This document shows, piece by piece, positions 6,051-13,616 of a DNA stretch of 15,576 nucleotides. The notes under the pieces were generated by a model that did no database searches, had not been told where the DNA came from, and saw only the letters and a program-made list of their open reading frames with translations. The stretch lies in contig CAYTPC010000097.1 of assembly GCA_964439605.1 (NCBI GenBank), positions 1-15,576 of the forward strand. The letters run 5' to 3'. How positions within the stretch are numbered: position 1 is the first letter of the stretch; each line of letters opens with the position of its first letter. The translations under genes were made by a program, and so were the position numbers. The stretch is from JAITWT01 sp964439605. Its GTDB lineage: Bacteria > Pseudomonadota > Gammaproteobacteria > Burkholderiales > Burkholderiaceae_C.

Positions 6051-7961
6051 GTGAGCGTGTATAAAAAGCAGTCCCTGTCCCTGGCGACCAAGCTTGGCCT
6101 CATCGGCGGTCTGTTACTGCTCATGGCGCTGGCTTCGATCGGGCTCACGCTCTGGGTCACCTGGCAATTACAGGGGGGCGCCGCCGCGGTCAACGAGGCC
6201 GGCAGGCTGCGCATGCAGACTTGGCGTCTGGCCCAGTCGCTCTCGGGGGGTGACCAATCCCGGGTGCCGGACTACATTGCCGGCTTCGATTCCTCGCTCG
6301 ACCTGCTCTTTCACGGAGACCCCGCACGGCCCCTGTTCGTGCCGCACGACGCCTCCTCGCGCGACGCGCTCGCCAACGTACAGCAAAAATGGCAGGCGCT
6401 GCGCGGGCCCTGGTCCAGCAATTCGCCGCCGCCGCCAAACGTGCTGGCCGCCCAGGCCGGGGATTTCGCCGGCCAGATCGACGTCTTCGTCACGGCGGTC
6501 GAACGCCAGATCGAATACTGGATGGCCCTGCTCAACACCTTCCAGTTCCTGATCACCGCGATGGTCGTCGCCAGCGCCGTCACCTTGATCTACGCGGCCT
6601 ACGTCTTCGTGCTCAGTCCGCTTTCACTACTGCAGACGGGGGTCGGGCGCATTCAAGAGGGCGATTTGTCGGCGCGCGTGCGCGTCCAGGGCGACGATGA
6701 ATTCGGCACGCTCGCCGCCGAATTCAACCAGATGGCGCAAACGCTGCAGGCCTTCTATCAGGACCTCGAAGCGCGCGTCGAAGAAAAAACCCTCGGCCTC
6801 GAAACCGAGCGCGAACGCCTTGCCGCGCTCTACGAAGCGGCCGCCTTCTCGGCCAATGCGACCTCGCTCGAACAACTGGCGCAGGGCTATGCGCGCCAGA
6901 TGCGGCAAGTGGCGCACGCCGACGCCGCCGCGGTGCGCTGGTCGGACGAATTGAACCAGCACTATCTGCTGCTGGCCTCCGATGGCTGGCCGCAGGACAT
7001 GGCCGCCGCCGAGCACTGCGTGCCGGCCGGCGATTGCTTTTGCGGACAGCCGCGCGGCGAAGCCCAGACCCGCGTCATTCCAATCGCGACGGCGCAGCAG
7101 CCCCTGCGCCGGCTGGGGCACTGCGAACGCGCCGGCTTTGAGTTCCTGGTCAGCGTGCCGGTTCGGCTGCACGAGCGGGTGGCCGGTGAAATCGACCTGT
7201 TCTATCGCAAGGAACCCGCCCTCGGCGCCGAAGACCGCGCCTTGCTCGAAGCGCTCGCCAGCCACCTGGCCGGCGCCATCGAAAACCTGCGCGTCAGCGC
7301 GCTCGAACTCGAAGCCGCGGTGGCCGAAGAGCGCGGCCTGCTCGCGCGCGAACTGCACGACTCCATCGCGCAGAGCCTGTCGTTCCTGAGAATCCAGGCC
7401 GGCCTGCTGCGCGATGCGCTGCAGCGCAAAAACACGGCGGCGGCCGATGCCTCGCTCGGCGAGCTCGATGCCGGCATCCGCGAAAGCCTGGCCGACGTGC
7501 GTGAACTGCTGGTGCATTTCCGCACCCGCACCAACATCGAAGACATCGTGCCCGCATTGCGCACCACGCTCACCAAATTCGAGCACCAAACGGGCCTGCA
7601 AACCCATCTGTCGGTCGAGGGCGAAGGGCTGCCCCTGCCGGCCGACGTGCAGGTGCAGGTGCTGCACGTCGTGCAAGAGGCCCTGTCGAACGTGCGCAAG
7701 CACGCGCATGCCCAGCAAGTCTGGATCGAAGTCCAGAAAGAACCCGTGTGGCGCTTCGAAGTCCGTGACGATGGTCAGGGATTTGACGTCAATCGGCCCA
7801 TCGGCGACGAGACCCACGTCGGATTACGCATCATGCGTGAGCGGGCGCAATCTATTGGCGCCGTGGTTGAGGCAGTATCGGTACTCGGTTCCGGTACCTG
7901 TGTGATATTGACGCTACCGGCGCACACCGTCGAACAGCCGTCTGAAACATCTTCTTCGTGA
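6051..7961 (+). CDS. narX: Nitrate/nitrite sensor histidine kinase NarX
   Basis: A 636-residue inner-membrane sensor kinase. TM1 is at about 14-40. The periplasmic domain holds the nitrate-binding P-box VNEAGRLRMQTWRLAQSL (47-64), with the Arg expected to contact the ligand. TM2 is at about 165-190, then HAMP (190-235), a coiled-coil linker, and a GAF-like module with a Cys cluster (C323, C329, C331, C358) as in NarX proteins. The HisKA_3 helix carries LARELHDSIAQ with phospho-acceptor H436. The ATPase domain has N546 (EALSNVRKHA), DDGQGFD (573-579) and GLRIMRERA (591-599). It should phosphorylate NarL in response to nitrate or nitrite. The start is GTG 6051; a GTG at 6057 is a close alternative, and neither has a strong Shine-Dalgarno. 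narL follows after 9 bp. Confidence 0.94.
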   Translation: MSVYKKQSLSLATKLGLIGGLLLLMALASIGLTLWVTWQLQGGAAAVNEAGRLRMQTWRLAQSLSGGDQSRVPDYIAGFDSSLDLLFHGDPARPLFVPHDASSRDALANVQQKWQALRGPWSSNSPPPPNVLAAQAGDFAGQIDVFVTAVERQIEYWMALLNTFQFLITAMVVASAVTLIYAAYVFVLSPLSLLQTGVGRIQEGDLSARVRVQGDDEFGTLAAEFNQMAQTLQAFYQDLEARVEEKTLGLETERERLAALYEAAAFSANATSLEQLAQGYARQMRQVAHADAAAVRWSDELNQHYLLLASDGWPQDMAAAEHCVPAGDCFCGQPRGEAQTRVIPIATAQQPLRRLGHCERAGFEFLVSVPVRLHERVAGEIDLFYRKEPALGAEDRALLEALASHLAGAIENLRVSALELEAAVAEERGLLARELHDSIAQSLSFLRIQAGLLRDALQRKNTAAADASLGELDAGIRESLADVRELLVHFRTRTNIEDIVPALRTTLTKFEHQTGLQTHLSVEGEGLPLPADVQVQVLHVVQEALSNVRKHAHAQQVWIEVQKEPVWRFEVRDDGQGFDVNRPIGDETHVGLRIMRERAQSIGAVVEAVSVLGSGTCVILTLPAHTVEQPSETSSS

Positions 7962-7970
7962 GTAGATGCC

Positions 7971-8636
7971 ATGAACATGGAAACGCAGATCCGCATCCTC
8001 GTGGTCGATGACCATACCCTTTTGCGCCGGGGCCTGATCGCGCTGCTGGCGGCCAAGCCGGGCCTCGTCGTCGTCGGCGAGGCGGGCGACGCCGGCGAGG
8101 CCCAGCGCCGCGCGGCCGAATTGCAGCCGAACCTGATCCTGCTGGACAACCACCTGCCCGGCGTGCAGGGGATCGATGCGCTGCAGAGCCTGCGTGAAGC
8201 GGCCCCGCGCGCCAAGATCCTGATGCTCACCGTCAGTGAAGACGGCCAGACCCTTGCGGCCGCGCTGCAGCGCGGCGCCAGCGGCTACCTTCTCAAAACG
8301 GTGGACAGTGAAACGCTGACCGAATCGATCATGCGCGTCATGCGCGGCGAATCGCCGATCAGCCCCGAAATGACCGGCAAGCTCGTTACCGCCTACCAGG
8401 CCTTGCGGGGCCGGGGCGATCCGCTGTCTTCCATGCCGGCCGACCCGGTGCACACGCTGTCGCCGCGCGAGCGCCAGATCCTGGGCGAAATCGCCCGTGG
8501 CGCGAGCAACAAGGAAATCGCCCGCACCTTCGACATCGCCGAAGCCACCGTAAAAATCCACGTGCAGCACATCCTGCGCAAGCTCAACCTGACCTCGCGC
8601 GTGCAGGCCGCGGTCTACGCGACGCGCAGCCTGTAA
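7971..8636 (+). CDS. narL: Nitrate/nitrite response regulator NarL
   Basis: A 221-residue DNA-binding response regulator. The receiver domain (6-125) has acidic pocket D13/D14, phospho-acceptor D59 (LILLDNHLPG), T87 and K109 (GYLLKT), the same numbers as in E. coli NarL. The LuxR/GerE helix-turn-helix spans about 162-216: LSPRERQILGEIARGASNKE, then EATVKIHVQHILRKL as the recognition helix, with K195 in the TVKxH position. Phosphorylated NarL activates or represses nitrate- and nitrite-respiration genes through TACYYMT-type heptamers. The start ATG 7971 is 9 bp after the narX stop; ATG 7977 is an in-frame alternative. Coupling to narX is expected. Downstream is a GC-rich hairpin (8661-8690). 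Confidence 0.95.
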   Translation: MNMETQIRILVVDDHTLLRRGLIALLAAKPGLVVVGEAGDAGEAQRRAAELQPNLILLDNHLPGVQGIDALQSLREAAPRAKILMLTVSEDGQTLAAALQRGASGYLLKTVDSETLTESIMRVMRGESPISPEMTGKLVTAYQALRGRGDPLSSMPADPVHTLSPRERQILGEIARGASNKEIARTFDIAEATVKIHVQHILRKLNLTSRVQAAVYATRSL

Positions 8637-8660
8637 CCGATCGCGCGCGGCCCGGTTCCC

Positions 8661-8690
8661 CCCCTCGCCCCTTGGGGAAACGGGCAGGGG
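8661..8690 (+). terminator. GC-rich hairpin after narL (possible terminator or repeat element)
   Basis: CCCCT-C-GCCC (8661-8670) pairs with GGGC-AGGGG (8682-8690), giving nine pairs with one bulged C. There is no U-tract, so intrinsic termination is not certain. The left arm CCCCTCGCCC is identical to the one inside the second adhesin gene at 14856-14865, which suggests a dispersed repeat family. Confidence 0.45.
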
Positions 8691-8702
8691 AGAGGGAGCG
8701 AT

Positions 8703-8790
8703 TCGAGTAAACGCACACTACCTCTGCATCTGAAGCGGTGGGCGCGAGGAGCGCACTAGGGCGTGACTCGAGTGAACGCACACTAGCTCT
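8703..8790. repeat. Direct repeat pair, 23 bp, 65 bp apart
   Basis: Positions 8703-8725 and 8768-8790 share 21 of 23 bases, with the common core AACGCACACTA. There is no coding function. They could be regulator sites or the trace of a small duplication. Confidence 0.6.
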
Positions 8791-8799
8791 ACCAAACTT

Positions 8800-8871
8800 T
8801 GTCCCTGTAAAACGTTGGGACATTTGATTAAGCGCATACTTCGCATGTGGAAAATCGCACGGTTTGTCCCA
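8800..8871. promoter_or_regulatory. Three TGGGACA-type motifs upstream of a promoter
   Basis: TGTCCCT (8800-8806), TGGGACA (8816-8822) and TGTCCCA (8865-8871) are the same heptamer in alternating orientation; the first has one mismatch. The first two face each other and can form a TGTCCC/GGGACA stem. All lie within 125 bp upstream of the -10 box at 8921. Candidate operator sites; the regulator is unknown. Confidence 0.35.
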
Positions 8872-8896
8872 TTTAGTTGCTTTCCGTCATAAATAG

Positions 8897-8926
8897 TTCG
8901 CGTACGCCGCTTTTTTGGGGTATAAT
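8897..8926 (+). promoter_or_regulatory. Candidate sigma-70 promoter
   Basis: A perfect -10 TATAAT (8921-8926) is preceded by a poor -35 (TTCGCG, 8897-8902) at 18-bp spacing. The spacer ends in T6G4. The poor -35 suggests dependence on an activator. Expected transcription start is about 8932-8934, just before the stem-loop at 8936. Confidence 0.5.
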
Positions 8927-8935
8927 TGACGGATT

Positions 8936-8955
8936 CCTCTTGCAAAACCAAGAGG
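8936..8955 (+). promoter_or_regulatory. 5' leader stem-loop
   Basis: CCTCTTG (8936-8942) and CAAGAGG (8949-8955) form a perfect 7-bp stem with loop CAAAAC. It would sit at the very 5' end of a transcript from the 8921 -10 box and just before an AGGAG (8964-8968). It could stabilise the RNA or control the following ORF. Confidence 0.5.
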
Positions 8956-8975
8956 ATCGTTACAGGAGCACACAA

Positions 8976-9266
8976 GTGCTTCAGCCTGAAAACAACGGTT
9001 CAGCCTCTCTTTGCTTTGGCAAGTTCACAGGGGCGCAACGGTTTCCGGCTTCGATCAAGCTCAGTAATCGGAATGGCTGCATGCCATCCAGCCGCCAGCG
9101 CCGCGCTTGGCGCGCCCGTCACGGTACGGATAGGGCTCATTCAGCCGCTTCGGCCGCTGTTTTCCTCTGGTTTGGGCGTTTTCAGACAAGAAAGCGTAAC
9201 AAGTTCACAGTTATGCAACACTTACATACAAATTTGCAACAAATGCTGCTCGAAGCTACAAATTGA
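8976..9266 (+). CDS. Hypothetical small protein (tentative)
   Basis: A 96-residue ORF starting at GTG 8976 with AGGAG seven bases upstream, downstream of a plausible promoter and stem-loop. It reads MLQPENNGSASLCFGKF, has an Arg-rich middle (SRQRRAWRARH) and ends LHTNLQQMLLEATN. I recognise no family and see no signal peptide or membrane segment. Third-position GC appears lower than in neighbouring genes, so it may be horizontally acquired or not coding. The alternative is a long untranslated fimbrial leader or small RNA using the same promoter. The expression signals, not the protein, are the reason to list it. Confidence 0.3.
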   Translation: MLQPENNGSASLCFGKFTGAQRFPASIKLSNRNGCMPSSRQRRAWRARHGTDRAHSAASAAVFLWFGRFQTRKRNKFTVMQHLHTNLQQMLLEATN

Positions 9267-9292
9267 TACGAGTTTGCGTTAAGATACAGCCA

Positions 9293-9336
9293 AGACATCG
9301 ATACATGAGACACAAAAAGTCACATGTTAGATGTCT
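9293..9336 (+). promoter_or_regulatory. 44-bp imperfect palindrome upstream of the fimbrial operon
   Basis: Outer arms AGACATC (9293-9299) and GATGTCT (9330-9336) and inner arms ACATG-A-GAC (9303-9311) and GTC-A-CATGT (9319-9327) enclose loop ACAAAAA. About 15 base pairs can form with one A-A mismatch and a small asymmetric internal loop. It lies 134 bp before the major subunit start. It could be an mRNA leader structure or an operator. A 16-codon ORF (ATG 9305 to TGA 9355) overlaps it but has no good Shine-Dalgarno. Confidence 0.5.
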
Positions 9337-9470
9337 CCGGAAGATGGCGAGGTGACCCCTCACGTCTCTCCGGGAAGACCGTCACGGATCGATGACCTGG
9401 TACGCAGTTGAAGGATCGGCTGAGTCGTGACTTGTTAAACCTTGTGCTTAACTTTTCATAGGAGTTTCAA

Positions 9471-10028
9471 ATGAAAAAGATTCTTACTTCCCTCGCCGCG
9501 ATCGCTTGCTTCGGTATGGCTGCGACAGCCGCTCACGCCACTGACGGCGAGATCACTTTCAACGGATCAGTTGTGGATGTGACTTGCACGCCCCTGGTGG
9601 AAAGTGCTTCGGGTTCAATCGTCAGGCTGCCGAATATTGCCGTCCACGCCCTGTCTGGTGCGGATGTGACGGCGGGCGACACCAACTTTTCCATCTCTCT
9701 GACGGGCTGCGCTGGGGGGAATGGGAAAAAAGTCGTAGCGGAGTTCGAGAACCATAAGGCAACGATCACCGCGAGCGGGCGTTTGCTTAACATCCTGGAG
9801 GGTGCTCAAGACAACTCCGGCGCAACGAACGTTCAGTTGGAAGTGCTCGACAGGGTGACGGGTGAGCGGATCCTCTTGGGCGATCCCAGCCAGCTCGATG
9901 CGACGAACAGCGTCATCGCCAATGAGACCGCAAGGCTCGACTACACTGTCCGGTACTTCTCGCCCGCCGGGCCGGTAACGCCGGGAATGGTTGCTAGCGT
10001 TCTGCCGTTCACGATCATTTATCAGTAA
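9471..10028 (+). CDS. Major fimbrial subunit (type-1-like pilin)
   Basis: A 185-residue exported pilin. The signal peptide is MKKILTSLAAIACFGMAATA with AHA|TD cleavage at about 23/24. The mature protein begins TDGEITFNGSVVDVTC. C39 and C80 are the conserved pilin disulfide. It ends in the typical beta-strand pattern FTIIYQ with a penultimate Tyr, which the chaperone recognises. Subunits polymerise in the outer fimbrial shaft by donor-strand exchange. The ribosome binding site AGGAG (9460-9464) is six bases before the ATG. It is first in an operon with chaperone, usher and adhesin. A G6 tract (9714-9719) and an A6 tract (9726-9731) lie close together just after C80 and could be slippage-prone. 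It corresponds to FimA or Fim2/Fim3-type subunits, but the exact name is not claimed. Confidence 0.92.
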   Translation: MKKILTSLAAIACFGMAATAAHATDGEITFNGSVVDVTCTPLVESASGSIVRLPNIAVHALSGADVTAGDTNFSISLTGCAGGNGKKVVAEFENHKATITASGRLLNILEGAQDNSGATNVQLEVLDRVTGERILLGDPSQLDATNSVIANETARLDYTVRYFSPAGPVTPGMVASVLPFTIIYQ

Positions 10029-10043
10029 CTTGTCCTCGGCTGG

Positions 10044-10078
10044 CGGCGCATTCCGCGCCGTCGGCCCTGATTTCAGGG
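10044..10078 (+). promoter_or_regulatory. Paired hairpins between major subunit and chaperone genes
   Basis: CGGCGC-ATTCC-GCGCCG (10044-10060) and CCCTGATTTCAGGG (10065-10078) are two consecutive stems in the 66-bp gap. No U-tract follows directly, so partial readthrough is likely. Such intercistronic stems commonly protect an abundant pilin message from decay and lower downstream expression; that role is inferred here. Confidence 0.55.
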
Positions 10079-10094
10079 AAGGCAGGCTATTTTT

Positions 10095-10853
10095 ATGAAA
10101 TACGGTTTTCTCAAGCGAATCGCAATGGCTTGCGCCATTGGCCTGGGTGCGGCAACGCTGGCGAACGCCAGCGTCATCATCACCGGCACGCGGGTGATCT
10201 ACCCGGCCAATGCGCGCGAAGTCTCGGTCAAGCTCAACAACAACGGCGCCGTCCCGGCGCTGGTGCAGGCGTGGATCGACGATGGCGACCCGAGCGTCAC
10301 CTCGCAGCAGCGGCCCATGCCGTTCACGCTGACGCCGCCGGTCTTTCGCCTCGATCCGGCCAAGGGCCAGACGCTGCGCCTGGTCTATACCCAGGAGCCG
10401 CTGGCGTCCGACCGCGAATCGGTCTATTGGCTGAACGTGCTCGAAGTTCCGCCCAAGCCGAAAGTCGTCGACGAGGAAAGCCAGAACCGTCTGCAACTGG
10501 CGTTCCGCACGCGCATCAAGCTGTTTTTCCGCCCCGCAGGGCTGGAAGGCGATGCCAACGAGGCGCCGGCCAAGCTCACGTGGTCGCTGGCGCGTTCGTC
10601 CAAAGACGGCAAGCAGATCGTCTTGGTGGCGAAAAATCCGACGCCGTATCACGTGAACGTGGTGCAGGCGAGCGTGGAAGTCAAAGGCAAGACCTATGAA
10701 GGCGCCGCCGACATGGTTCCCCCGCGCGGGCAGCATGAGTTCGTCCTTGAAGGGCTGCTCGAACTGCCCCAGGACCAGCCGCGCGTTCAGTTCGAAACCG
10801 TCAACGACTACGGCGCGCACGTGCCAGCCGCGTTCCCGCCCGATAAACGCTGA
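10095..10853 (+). CDS. Periplasmic fimbrial chaperone, PapD/FimC type
   Basis: A 252-residue exported chaperone. The signal peptide ends LANA|S at 25/26, so the mature protein starts SVIITGTRVIYP and its Arg falls at mature position 8, the invariant PapD Arg8. The subunit-anchoring Lys is K142 (mature 117) in RTRIKLFFRP. The first Ig domain also shows REVSVKLNN, FRLDPAKGQTLRLVYT and ESVYWLNVLEVPP, all family hallmarks. The F1-G1 loop looks short (FGS type), as in type 1 and P pilus chaperones. It caps pilin subunits by donor-strand complementation and delivers them to the usher. A likely ribosome binding site, AAGGCAGG, sits upstream of ATG 10095. In Bordetella nomenclature the equivalent is FimB; in E. 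coli it is FimC. Confidence 0.95.
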   Translation: MKYGFLKRIAMACAIGLGAATLANASVIITGTRVIYPANAREVSVKLNNNGAVPALVQAWIDDGDPSVTSQQRPMPFTLTPPVFRLDPAKGQTLRLVYTQEPLASDRESVYWLNVLEVPPKPKVVDEESQNRLQLAFRTRIKLFFRPAGLEGDANEAPAKLTWSLARSSKDGKQIVLVAKNPTPYHVNVVQASVEVKGKTYEGAADMVPPRGQHEFVLEGLLELPQDQPRVQFETVNDYGAHVPAAFPPDKR

Positions 10854-10952
10854 CGGTTACTACGGGGGGCATGCGCCATGCCTGCCTTTCCCCCGCTTCC
10901 CCTTCGATTTACTCGATGCACGATTCGGCGCACGCGCCGGCAGGAGATTGCT

Positions 10953-13616
10953 TTGTCCTCACCGCTCACCAAAACGCAAGCCATTGCTTCACCCGCAAGC
11001 CGGCTTTCCGGCGTGAGCAGAGGCGTTGCCGCCCTGATCGCGCTATATGTTGCCGGGCAGGCGCTTGCCGCCACGGACGCTCCCACCACTGTCGCGGCGG
11101 TGCGTCCGGCGCCCGCCCAGCAGGCCCCGGTCGAGTTCAGCACCGAATTCTTCTTGCCGCAAGCGCGCGCCAGCATTGACCTAACCCGGTTCGAGAGGGG
11201 CAACCCCATTCTGCCGGGCCAGTATCGCGTCGAGCTTTACCTCAATGGCCGCGTACTGGGCCGCACCGACCTCACGGTCAAACCCGGCGCCGACCCCGAT
11301 CGCGGGCGGGTGTGCATGACGCGCGCGCTGCTCGACCAGGTGGGCCTGGACTGGAACCAGCTCGATCCCTCGGCGCTGAAAGTATTTGAAGACCCGGCGG
11401 CCTGCCCCGTGCTGGAAGAGCTGCTGCCCAATGCGCAGGCCGAATTCGATACGGGCGAATTGCGCCTGAACCTGACCCTGCCGCAGGCGGCCCTGCGCCG
11501 CGCGCCGCGCGGTTACGTCAGCCCCGAGCTGTGGGATTCCGGCGTGACCGGCGGAATCCTCAATTACACGGCCAATGCTTATCGCAACAGCACGGCCGGC
11601 TCGACGGCCAATTCCGCCTACCTCGGCCTGAATGCCGGGTTCAATGTTGGCGACTGGCATTTCCGGCACCAGGGCTCCAAGAACTGGCAATCCGGATCGG
11701 GGGCGCCCAACTCGGCGCAGATGCCCTACCGGAACATCAATACCTACGTCGAACGCGAACTGCCTTCGATCATGGGGCGCTTGTTGCTCGGCGACGGCAA
11801 CACCCAGGGCAACCTGTTCAGTTCCCAATCGTTCCGGGGCGTGCGGCTGGCCTCCGACGACCGCATGCTGCCCGATTCGCAGCGCGGCTATGCGCCGGTG
11901 GTGCGCGGCATTGCCGAAACCAACGCGCGCGTAACGATCCGCCAGGGCAGCATGGTCATTTACGACACGCCCGTGACGCCCGGCCCCTTCGTCATCGACG
12001 ACCTGTACCCAACCGGCTACGGCGGCGACTTGGACGTAACCATCACCGAAGGCGACGGGCGGGTGCGCACCTTTACCGTGCCCTATGCCGCGGTGCCGCA
12101 GCTCCTGCGCCCGGATTCGCACAAGTACAGCGTGACCGCCGGTACGCTGCGCAATACCTGGCTGTCTTTCACGCCCAAGCTTTTCGAAGCCACGTACCAG
12201 CGCGGCCTGAGCAATATGCTCACCGGCTACGGCGGCGTTCAGGCCAGCGAACGCTATACGTCCGCCCTTGGCGGCATCGCGGTGGGCACGCCCTACGGCG
12301 CGCTTGCGTTCGACCTCACCGGCGCGCGCGCGCAATTGCCCGACAGCAGCCGCTTGTCCGGCACCAGCATGCGGGCGAGCTACAGCAAGCTGTTCGAGCA
12401 AACGAGCAGCAGCGTGAACATTTCGGCCTACCGTTTTTCGACCCACGGCTTCATGGACATGGGCGGCGCCATGCGCACGATCGATGCCGTCAGGCACGGC
12501 TTGTCCAGCGACACCATCGGGCGGCCGCGCAGCCGGCTGGCGCTCATGCTGAGCCAGCCGCTGGGCGAGCGCGCAGGGCAGCTCTACCTGAGCGGCTACA
12601 TGCAAAACTACTGGAATGGCCAGCCCAAGGACACGCAACTCCAGGCCGGTTACAGCAATCAGTTCAAGTCGGTGGGCTATTCGGTTTCGGTCGCCCGCAC
12701 GCGCGACCTGCACGGCCGCACCGACAACCGCTTCATGCTCAGCCTGTCGATGCCGTTGGGCAAACCCACCGGGCGCATGGTGAACCTGATGACGAACCTG
12801 ACGCATGACGCCTCCGGCACCGCCGTGCAGACCATGGTTTCGGGCTCGGCGGGCGAAAACAACCAGTTCAGCTACGGCGCCACCGCCTCGCACGGGCCGG
12901 GCGACGCCGGCACCTCCGGTACGCTCAACGGCCAGTACGTCGGCTCCAGGGCCTCGCTCATGGCAGGCTACGGCACCGGGCGCGGCTACAACAACCTTTC
13001 GGCGGGCGTGTCCGGCTCGATCGTGGCGCACCCCGAAGGCGTTACCCTCTCGCCCTACACCAGCGACACGGTCGCCGTGGTCGTCACCGCGCCCGAAGCG
13101 GCCGGCGCGCGCGTGCTCGGCTACACCGGCGTCGTGGTCGATTCGAGCGGCCACGCCGTGCTGCCCTACCTGACGCCCTACCGCATCAATGAAGTGGCGA
13201 TCGACCCGAACGGCATCTCGCACGACGTGGAACTCAAAACCACCAGCCAGCAGATCGCCCCGCGCGCGGGCGCCATCACCCTGCTGCGCTACGCCACGGC
13301 GGCGGGCCGCGCCGTGCTGATCGACGCCAGCCTGCCCGGCGGCCAGACGCTGCCCTTCGGCGCCGACGTGGTGGACGGCGAAGGCAACGTGGTCGGCTCG
13401 GCCGGCCCGGCCGGCCGCATCTACGCGCGGCTGCCCGGCGACCAAGCCAGCCTGTCGGTGCGCTGGGGCCAGGGGCAGGGCGAGCAATGCACGATGCACG
13501 TCGCGCTGCCGCCCACCAAGGGCGCGGCCGATCCCTCCACCGGCATCGAGCGCCTGAAACTGGCCTGCGTTTCCGGCGCGGCGAGTGTGCATGGCGACAC
13601 GGGAACCACGAAATGA
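10953..13616 (+). CDS. Outer-membrane fimbrial usher, PapC/FimD type
   Basis: An 887-residue outer-membrane channel that assembles and secretes the fimbria. I place the start at TTG 10953 because AGGAG (10942-10946) lies six bases before it and the result is a normal signal peptide ending near QALAA. An in-frame ATG at 10878 adds 25 residues with poorer signals. The N-terminal domain begins EFSTEFFLPQ and includes DLTRFERGNPILPGQYRVEL and YLNGRVLG. The 24-strand barrel and plug follow, with QRGYAPVVRGIAETNARVTI, DDLYPTGYGGDLDVTITEGD and FTVPYAAVPQLLRPDSHKYS. The C-terminal domains include PRAGAITLLRYATAAGRAVL and two late Cys residues. The length is usual for the family. The stop TGA overlaps the adhesin ATG (ATGA), indicating translational coupling. 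Confidence 0.95.
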   Translation: MSSPLTKTQAIASPASRLSGVSRGVAALIALYVAGQALAATDAPTTVAAVRPAPAQQAPVEFSTEFFLPQARASIDLTRFERGNPILPGQYRVELYLNGRVLGRTDLTVKPGADPDRGRVCMTRALLDQVGLDWNQLDPSALKVFEDPAACPVLEELLPNAQAEFDTGELRLNLTLPQAALRRAPRGYVSPELWDSGVTGGILNYTANAYRNSTAGSTANSAYLGLNAGFNVGDWHFRHQGSKNWQSGSGAPNSAQMPYRNINTYVERELPSIMGRLLLGDGNTQGNLFSSQSFRGVRLASDDRMLPDSQRGYAPVVRGIAETNARVTIRQGSMVIYDTPVTPGPFVIDDLYPTGYGGDLDVTITEGDGRVRTFTVPYAAVPQLLRPDSHKYSVTAGTLRNTWLSFTPKLFEATYQRGLSNMLTGYGGVQASERYTSALGGIAVGTPYGALAFDLTGARAQLPDSSRLSGTSMRASYSKLFEQTSSSVNISAYRFSTHGFMDMGGAMRTIDAVRHGLSSDTIGRPRSRLALMLSQPLGERAGQLYLSGYMQNYWNGQPKDTQLQAGYSNQFKSVGYSVSVARTRDLHGRTDNRFMLSLSMPLGKPTGRMVNLMTNLTHDASGTAVQTMVSGSAGENNQFSYGATASHGPGDAGTSGTLNGQYVGSRASLMAGYGTGRGYNNLSAGVSGSIVAHPEGVTLSPYTSDTVAVVVTAPEAAGARVLGYTGVVVDSSGHAVLPYLTPYRINEVAIDPNGISHDVELKTTSQQIAPRAGAITLLRYATAAGRAVLIDASLPGGQTLPFGADVVDGEGNVVGSAGPAGRIYARLPGDQASLSVRWGQGQGEQCTMHVALPPTKGAADPSTGIERLKLACVSGAASVHGDTGTTK

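Larger units (their letters stand above)
8637..9470. other. 834-bp structured intergenic region between narL and the fimbrial operon
   Basis: No recognised protein family is encoded here. In order it holds a GC-rich hairpin, a 23-bp direct-repeat pair, three TGGGACA-type motifs, a consensus -10 box, a stem-loop, a small ORF with good ribosome binding site, and a 44-bp imperfect palindrome. These are annotated separately. Base composition drops relative to the flanking genes, especially from 8790 to 9330. The decamer AAGTTCACAG occurs twice (9021-9030 and 9201-9210), each followed by a GCAAC after a short variable stretch. Confidence 0.7.

Noticed and set aside
8658..8664. C7 run considered as a Bordetella-type fim promoter C-tract
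   Set aside because: It is over 800 bp from the pilin start, sits in a GC-rich hairpin after narL, and is not between recognisable -35 and -10 boxes.
9290..9400. Cyclic di-GMP riboswitch in the fimbrial leader
   Set aside because: The leader has stems, but the conserved core sequence of the GEMM-type aptamers is not seen.
9431..9460. sigma-70 promoter TTGTTA...TTCATA right before the major pilin
   Set aside because: The -10 would overlap the ribosome binding site, leaving no room for a leader.
11181..13592. 803-codon open frame antisense to the usher
   Set aside because: High-GC shadow of the usher: no recognisable domain, low-complexity Arg/Ala/His-rich translation, and the plus-strand frame is a clear PapC/FimD usher.
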